Shown piece by piece: positions 7,816 to 11,506 of a DNA stretch of 11,506 bases. The position numbers were made by a program, and so were the translations under genes. Position 1 is the first letter of the stretch, and the number at the start of each line of letters is the position of its first letter. Below the pieces are notes generated by a model. It was not told the origin of the DNA, did not search any database, and was given only the letters and a program-made list of their open reading frames with translations. Source of the DNA: Pseudomonadota bacterium (GTDB lineage Bacteria; Pseudomonadota; Gammaproteobacteria; Burkholderiales; SG8-39); NCBI GenBank assembly GCA_021825225.1, contig JAKAIH010000029.1, positions 1-11,506 on the forward strand, read 5' to 3'.

Positions 7816-7835
7816 AGCGCTTCGCGGCAAGCGCT
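7816..7835 (-). other. Second hairpin overlapping the methyltransferase stop codon
   Basis: AGCGCTT and AAGCGCT form a perfect 7-bp inverted repeat around a 6-base loop. It overlaps the last two bases of the stop codon (7834-7836) and lies just before the terminator stem, giving two hairpins in a row at the 3' end of the message. It may protect the mRNA end or aid termination. Confidence 0.5.
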
Positions 7836-8625
7836 ATAACTTGGTGGCGGTGATGATCTGGAAGTTGCCGAAGAAATAGGTGGTGCGCTCGCACTTCCAT
7901 CCGCCTTCGCCCTCGAGATAGGCGAGCGGATCGTGCGTATCCCACAGCGCCAGGCCGAGCGGTTCGAACACCTTGAAGTATGTCCAGGAGAGCGCGCGCA
8001 GCACCCACAATTGCGGCCGGTGGAATTCGGCCAGGAACAGCTTTCCGCCCGGGGCGAGCATGCGCCCGGCCTCGTTCAGGGTTTGCCCTTTCAGGTGGTG
8101 CGGCAGCTCGTGCAGCAGGAAGAAGATGACATTGGCGGCGACGCCGTCATCCTTGAGTTTCATCGAAGTGGCATTGTCTTCGACGTATTCCACCTTGCCC
8201 GCGTACTGGCTCAGTTTGGTCTTCGCATGCACCAGTTCGTTCTGGATGATGTCGGCGATGAGTACGCGCTCGGCGCCGGATTCGAGCGACGCCTGCACCA
8301 CGCGCGGAATCACGTTGCCGAATGCGCAGGAGGTGATCAGCACCTTCTTCTTTCTCAGGTCCATCTGCTTCAACTCGGAAACGATCTTCGACACCAGATG
8401 GTGATACTGAAACAGCAGGATGGCCGAGATGATCGGCTGGAAATCGACCAGCTTGATCAGTTTCATATTCGAATAGATCGGGTACACGTGCGACTTTTCG
8501 CTGTGGGAACCCGGCGACAGTCCGCGCAATACCAGCGCGCCCCTGGTTACCACGAAGAAGAACAGGCCGGTAGCTGCCAAAAGCAGGAACAGGGCAAAAA
8601 AAAGATTCACCATCCACGCATTCAT
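7834..8625 (-). CDS. Membrane-anchored RquA-like class I methyltransferase-fold protein
   Basis: The protein has 263 residues. The ATG at 8625 follows AAGGA with a 6-base gap. One hydrophobic segment (residues 5-27) anchors it in the membrane. Residues 50-235 form a Rossmann SAM-binding domain: motif I region KKVLITSCAFGNVIP (93-107), acidic strand end VLIADI with Asp125, NVIFFLLHELP (165-175), and APGGKLFLAEFHRP (191-204). The usual G-x-G-x-G of motif I is lost. That, with FFLLHE-x-P, the HRP motif and EPLGLALWD (221-229), recalls RquA, the UbiE-related enzyme that converts ubiquinone to rhodoquinone using SAM as amino donor. The N-terminal anchor is not something I associate with RquA. It has its own promoter, an FNR box upstream and its own terminator. 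The methyltransferase fold is confident; the RquA subfamily is an informed guess. An ordinary methyltransferase is the alternative. Confidence 0.8.
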   Translation of the reverse strand: MNAWMVNLFFALFLLLAATGLFFFVVTRGALVLRGLSPGSHSEKSHVYPIYSNMKLIKLVDFQPIISAILLFQYHHLVSKIVSELKQMDLRKKKVLITSCAFGNVIPRVVQASLESGAERVLIADIIQNELVHAKTKLSQYAGKVEYVEDNATSMKLKDDGVAANVIFFLLHELPHHLKGQTLNEAGRMLAPGGKLFLAEFHRPQLWVLRALSWTYFKVFEPLGLALWDTHDPLAYLEGEGGWKCERTTYFFGNFQIITATKL

Positions 8626-8658
8626 TGCATTTCCTTAACAATGGGGGATTCAATTCAC

Positions 8659-8721
8659 GCTTGCCAGTATCGCGGCTTTTGCTGACCCCATCAAGTCAGG
8701 CAAGCCGGAATTTTGCTTGCC
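8659..8721. repeat. Three copies of the 7-mer GCTTGCC around the promoter
   Basis: GCTTGCC occurs at 8659-8665 and 8715-8721, and its reverse complement GGCAAGC at 8699-8705. The last two form an inverted pair with a 9-base loop (16 bp centre to centre). The first copy covers the predicted start point of the sigma70-like promoter; the other two sit upstream of its -35. The layout suits a repressor with several half-sites, or a leader hairpin on transcripts starting further upstream. Confidence 0.45.
8666..8694 (-). promoter_or_regulatory. Sigma70-like promoter of the methyltransferase gene
   Basis: Reading the minus strand, TTGATG (8694-8689) and GATACT (8671-8666) are separated by exactly 17 bp and each matches four of six consensus bases. 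Transcription would start near 8659, leaving a leader of about 34 bases with AAGGA close to the start codon. CTGAC and GTCAG (8682-8686 and 8695-8699) form an inverted pair around the -35. Confidence 0.5.
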
Positions 8722-8727
8722 GCTATA
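8722..8727 (-). promoter_or_regulatory. Possible -10 of an FNR-dependent promoter
   Basis: TATAGC on the minus strand (or the overlapping GAATAT at 8730-8725) would start transcription near 8715-8718. The centre of the FNR box would then lie about 41-45 bp upstream, the spacing of class II FNR-activated promoters, which do not need a good -35. This would be a second, anaerobic promoter for the methyltransferase gene. Confidence 0.35.
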
Positions 8728-8752
8728 TTCGCCGAAAAGTCAATTTTGCATT

Positions 8753-8766
8753 TTGATGTACATCAA
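8753..8766. promoter_or_regulatory. Perfect FNR/Anr box
   Basis: TTGATGTACATCAA matches the FNR consensus TTGAT-N4-ATCAA at all ten defined bases and is fully palindromic, including the GTAC centre. It lies in the gap between two divergent genes, 128 bp from the methyltransferase start and 117 bp from the DUF971 start. FNR-type regulators bind such sites when oxygen is low. CRP-family relatives (Dnr, NnrR) share nearly the same consensus. A nearby -10 is better placed on the minus-strand side. Confidence 0.75.
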
Positions 8767-8882
8767 GGGCCGGGTGCGGCCTGAAACCATGCCTGCCCCG
8801 GGGGCTGGACTTGGTACAAACCGGCCGCCACACCGGCGCGCAATACCGTTACCATAGGCGCGATGTGAACCAAGGAGATCCC

Positions 8883-9293
8883 ATGGCAGGCCCAGACAAC
8901 ACCACACCGGTCCCGACCGAAATCAAGCTGCACCAGAAATCGCGCGTGCTGGAAATCGCCTTCGAGGACGGCAAGCGCTATACGCTGCCGTTCGAATTCC
9001 TGCGCGTGTACTCGCCTTCGGCCGAAGTGCGCGGCCACGGCCCGGGACAGGAAGTACTGCAGATCGGCAAGAAGGAGGTGGAGATCACCCATATCGAGCC
9101 GGTGGGCTCGTATGCGGTGCAGTTGGTGTTTTCCGACGGGCACGACAGCGGCATCTATTCCTGGGATTATTTCTACGGCCTGGGCAAGAGCCAGGACGCA
9201 ATGTGGACGCATTACCTGCAGCGCATGCAGGAAGCGGGCGCCAGCCGCGAACCGGGCACGGGCGCCTTCGCGCAGCGTCCCAAGTCGAAGTAG
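8883..9293 (+). CDS. DUF971 domain protein (gamma-butyrobetaine hydroxylase-like N-terminal domain)
   Basis: The protein has 136 residues from ATG 8883, which follows AAGGAG with 5 bases between. An in-frame TTG at 8811 would add 24 residues unlike the family and has no ribosome site. The DUF971 domain covers about residues 10-115: TEIKLHQKSRVLEIAFEDGKRYTLPFEFLRVYSPSAEVRGHG, then the diagnostic FSDGHDSGIYSWDYFYGLG. No enzymatic activity is established for stand-alone DUF971 proteins; the domain is known as the N-terminal part of gamma-butyrobetaine hydroxylase and occurs near iron-sulfur and quinone genes. In betaproteobacteria a DUF971 gene often stands directly before ubiE. Here the radical SAM gene follows after 6 bp instead, and a UbiE-related methyltransferase is divergent. 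The last 20 residues are a variable polar tail. Confidence 0.93.
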   Translation: MAGPDNTTPVPTEIKLHQKSRVLEIAFEDGKRYTLPFEFLRVYSPSAEVRGHGPGQEVLQIGKKEVEITHIEPVGSYAVQLVFSDGHDSGIYSWDYFYGLGKSQDAMWTHYLQRMQEAGASREPGTGAFAQRPKSK

Positions 9294-9299
9294 GCGCGC

Positions 9300-10763
9300 A
9301 TGGATAGCCGCAGCGACTGCTGCCTGCAGGAGGGCGCCGCGGAAGACGAGCGCGACGCGGCCGGCGCGCGCTTCGAGCTGGTGCTGATCAATCCCTACGA
9401 ACTCGGCCGGCAGCCCTTCGCCCTGGCCGAAGCTGCCGCCTGGCTGAAGCAGGACGGCTTCGAGGTACGCTGCATCGATCTCTCGCTGCAGCAGCTCGAG
9501 GCAAAGACGCTCGCCAGCGCGCGGCTGGTGGCGATCTATGTCGGCATGCACACGGCCACCCGCATCGCGGCCGAGGCTCTGGCGCGCATCCGCGCACTCG
9601 CGCCGCGCGCGCATCTGTGCGTATACGGGCTGTACGCGCCGATGAATCAGGAATTGCTGCGCAGCCTGGGCGTGAAAACCATACTCGGCGGCGAATGCGA
9701 GCCGGGTCTGCTAAGCCTCGCGCGGCGGCTGCGCGCGGGCGAATCCGGCGAAGCGCAATCCGAGCCGGTGGTGCATCTGGCCAAGATCGATTTCCTGACC
9801 CCGGACCGCTCCGGCCTGCCCGGGCTGGAACGATATGCCCATCTGATCCTGCCCGATGGCGGCAGGAAAAAGCTGGGCTTCATCGAGGCCAGTCGCGGCT
9901 GCAAGCATCTGTGCCGGCACTGCCCGGTGGTGCCGGTCTATCAGGGCAAGTTCCGCGTGGTGCCGCTGCCGGTGGTGATGGCCGATATCGCGCAACAGGT
10001 CGAGGCGGGTGCCGCACATATCTCTTTCGGCGATCCGGATTTTTTCAATGGCAGCACCCATGCGATGAAGGTCGTCGCGGCCATGCATGCCAGCTATCCC
10101 ATGCTGAGCTTCGACGCCACCATCAAGATCCAGCACCTCATCGCGCACGCCGGGCTGCTGCCCGCGCTCAAGGCGGCGGGCTGTCTGTTCATCACCGCGG
10201 CGGTGGAATCGGTGGACGACCAGGTGCTGCGATACCTCGCCAAGAACCATACGCGCGCCGACTTCGAGCACGCCTTGCAGCTGTGCCGCGACGCCGGCAT
10301 AGACATGGCGCCGACCTTCGTGCCGTTCACGCCCTGGAGCAGCCTGGAGGGCTACCTCGAATTGCTGCGCAGCCTGCTGCATCTGAAGCTGGTGGAAGCG
10401 GTGCCGCCGATACAGCTGTGCATACGCCTGCTGGTGCCGGCGGGTTCCTGGCTGCTGCAATTGCCGGATTTTCGCGAACTGCTGGCGCCGTTCGACGCCA
10501 AAATGCTGGGCTACCCGTGGCGGCACGCCGACCCCCGCGTCGACGCCTTGCAGCAGTCGCTGCAGGCACTGGTGGCGCAGGGCGATCAGCGCGGCCTGGC
10601 GCGCAGCGAGGTCTTCGGCCAGATGTGGCAGCTCGCGCATGAGGCGCTGGGGCTCGCGCCGCCGCCGCTCGCACGGGCGGATTTCGGCGAGCCGATGCCG
10701 CATCTGTCGGAGCCCTGGTACTGCTGCGCCGAGCCCACCGAGCAGCAGCTGCAAAGCTTCTGA
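9300..10763 (+). CDS. Radical SAM protein with CCAEP tail (CUAEP/CCAEP-tail family)
   Basis: The protein has 487 residues. Residues 1-25 are variable. Residues 26-150 form a Rossmann-like domain resembling cobalamin-binding domains (FELVLINPYELGRQPF ... VAIYVG ... LCVYGLYA ... LGGECEPG), without the DxHxxG motif of base-off B12 binding. The radical SAM core begins with GFIEASRGC; its 4Fe-4S cysteines are Cys201, Cys205 and Cys208 (C-x3-C-x2-C). FGDPDFFNG and FITAAVESVDD fit later strands of the barrel. The C-terminus reads EPWYCCAEP, with Cys475-Cys476, which I recognise as the tail of a named radical SAM family where some members carry selenocysteine (CUAEP). The substrate is unknown. The gene starts 6 bases after the DUF971 stop with only a weak ribosome site, so translation may be coupled. 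An ATP-grasp gene follows after 10 bases. Confidence 0.9.
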   Translation: MDSRSDCCLQEGAAEDERDAAGARFELVLINPYELGRQPFALAEAAAWLKQDGFEVRCIDLSLQQLEAKTLASARLVAIYVGMHTATRIAAEALARIRALAPRAHLCVYGLYAPMNQELLRSLGVKTILGGECEPGLLSLARRLRAGESGEAQSEPVVHLAKIDFLTPDRSGLPGLERYAHLILPDGGRKKLGFIEASRGCKHLCRHCPVVPVYQGKFRVVPLPVVMADIAQQVEAGAAHISFGDPDFFNGSTHAMKVVAAMHASYPMLSFDATIKIQHLIAHAGLLPALKAAGCLFITAAVESVDDQVLRYLAKNHTRADFEHALQLCRDAGIDMAPTFVPFTPWSSLEGYLELLRSLLHLKLVEAVPPIQLCIRLLVPAGSWLLQLPDFRELLAPFDAKMLGYPWRHADPRVDALQQSLQALVAQGDQRGLARSEVFGQMWQLAHEALGLAPPPLARADFGEPMPHLSEPWYCCAEPTEQQLQSF

Positions 10764-10773
10764 TGGTGCGGCC

Positions 10774-11506
10774 GTGAAGCGCGTTGTGCTGCTCCTGCCT
10801 GTTGCGAGTTACCGCAACGAGGATTTTCTCGCGGCGGCGAAGCGGCTGGAGATCGAGGTCGTCGCGGTCGCGAATTATTGCCATCAGCTCGCGCCTTCCT
10901 GGGGCATGAGCCCGATTCGGTCGGTGCCGTTCGACCAGCCGGTCGTGGCGTTGCGGCAACTGCTGAGCGCGCTCGGACGCAAGCCGGACGCGGTGCTCGC
11001 GGTGGACGACAGCGGCCTGGATCTGGCGGCCTTGTTGTGTGAATACTTCCATCTTCCGGGCAATGCGCCCGAAGCGGTGCGGCAGACGCGCGACAAACTC
11101 GCGTTCCGCCACCTGCTGCGGCGCGGCGGTCTGAACTGCCCCGAATTCAGCCATCTGGAAAGTGGGGCCGAGAGTGCGGGGCTTGCGTTCCCGGTAGTGG
11201 TCAAGGCGCGGCGCCTGAGCGCGAGCCGCGGCGTGATCCGCGCCGACACGCGCGAGGACTACGTGCAGGCGCTGCACTGGGTGCGTGCGATACAGGGCAA
11301 AGCCGATCGCGATGCGGCCGAACTTGGCCTGGTCGTGGAGCGCTTCATTCCCGGCAGCGAACACGCGCTCGAAGGATTGCTGCAGGACGGGCGGCTGCGC
11401 GTGCTGGCGCTGTTCGACAAGCCCGATCCGCTCGATGGTCCCTATTTCGAGGAAACACTGTACCTCACGCCCTCGCGCCTCGCGCCCGAAACGCAGGACG
11501 AGATCG
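10774..11506 (+). CDS. ATP-grasp family protein (3' end missing)
   Basis: A GTG start at 10774 opens a frame that runs off the window after 244 codons. It begins VKRVVLLLPVASYRNEDF, a pre-ATP-grasp Rossmann strand. AVDDSGLDLAALLCEYFHLPGN (residues 76-97) and TRDKLAFRHLLRRGGLNCPEF (105-125) show the usual ATP-grasp entry with Lys108. FPVVVKARRLSASRGV (139-154) carries the ATP-contacting Lys144 and a flexible loop, and VVERFIPGSEHALEG (187-201) gives the strand that binds the adenine edge. This layout fits the ligases that join a carboxylate to an amine or similar nucleophile via an acyl phosphate. ATG and GTG at 10763 and 10766 lead at once to a stop, so GTG 10774 is the best start, though without a clear ribosome site. 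The 10-bp gap to the radical SAM gene suggests one operon. The substrate cannot be told. Confidence 0.88.
   Translation, partial: MKRVVLLLPVASYRNEDFLAAAKRLEIEVVAVANYCHQLAPSWGMSPIRSVPFDQPVVALRQLLSALGRKPDAVLAVDDSGLDLAALLCEYFHLPGNAPEAVRQTRDKLAFRHLLRRGGLNCPEFSHLESGAESAGLAFPVVVKARRLSASRGVIRADTREDYVQALHWVRAIQGKADRDAAELGLVVERFIPGSEHALEGLLQDGRLRVLALFDKPDPLDGPYFEETLYLTPSRLAPETQDEI

Noticed and set aside
6595..7830. 411-codon minus-strand open frame over the transporter
   Set aside because: The translation is rich in Gln, Arg and His and has no domain. The plus strand codes for a clear membrane transporter.
8738..8743. TTGACT on the minus strand as a -35 for the TATAGC element
   Set aside because: The spacer is only 10 bp, too short for a sigma70 promoter. 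The FNR-dependent reading or the 17-bp-spaced pair downstream is better.
8811..8882. TTG at 8811 as the DUF971 start
   Set aside because: No ribosome binding site and no family similarity in the added residues. ATG 8883 has AAGGAG at a good distance.
9711..10754. 347-codon minus-strand open frame over the radical SAM gene
   Set aside because: Shadow of a strongly supported gene; low-complexity Arg/Gln/His translation.
10719..10763. Selenocysteine in the tail or readthrough of the TGA stop at 10761
   Set aside because: Both tail positions use TGC cysteine codons. After the TGA the frame has no conserved sequence, and the next gene begins within 10 bases.
1..11506. CRISPR arrays, tRNA or rRNA genes, insertion sequences, integrase or attachment sites
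   Set aside because: No spaced direct repeats, cloverleaf patterns, transposase motifs or terminal inverted repeats were seen on either strand.

Overview
The window is GC-rich throughout and codes densely on both strands. The gene content suggests a betaproteobacterium: an AsmA protein of Gram-negative type, a DUF971 protein, an acyl-CoA dehydrogenase of the degradative environmental type, a perfect FNR/Anr box, and an RquA-like methyltransferase. A facultatively anaerobic, aromatic- or steroid-degrading lineage (Rhodocyclales or Nitrosomonadales-like) would fit. This placement is inferred from gene content only; no rRNA or other marker is present.

Layout. 1-2171 (+): the 3' part of a xanthine-dehydrogenase-family molybdenum hydroxylase large subunit, cut by the window edge. 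2172-2281: short convergent spacer. 5177-2282 (-): a probable three-gene unit made of an unrecognised 95-residue helical protein, a universal stress protein and an AsmA-family envelope protein. 6537-5287 (-): an acyl-CoA dehydrogenase. It is divergent, across a 96-bp spacer, from a MOT1-type molybdate/sulfate transporter (6634-7785, +). 8625-7834 (-): a membrane-anchored methyltransferase-like protein that most resembles RquA, the rhodoquinone biosynthesis enzyme. It ends in a good intrinsic terminator. 8626-8882: a 257-bp regulatory region with a perfect FNR box, a sigma70-like promoter and three copies of a 7-bp motif. 8883 to the end (+): a tight run of DUF971 protein, a radical SAM protein with a CCAEP tail, and an ATP-grasp enzyme cut by the right edge.

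How the genes may work together. The right half is the most interesting part. An FNR-type box sits between an RquA-like gene and a DUF971/radical SAM/ATP-grasp run, so one or both units may respond to oxygen. For the RquA-like gene this matches the anaerobic role of rhodoquinone. The radical SAM and ATP-grasp pair looks like a small biosynthetic pathway with an unknown product. In the left half, the molybdenum hydroxylase and the MOT1 transporter could be linked through molybdenum supply, but they are 4.5 kb apart and not in one operon.
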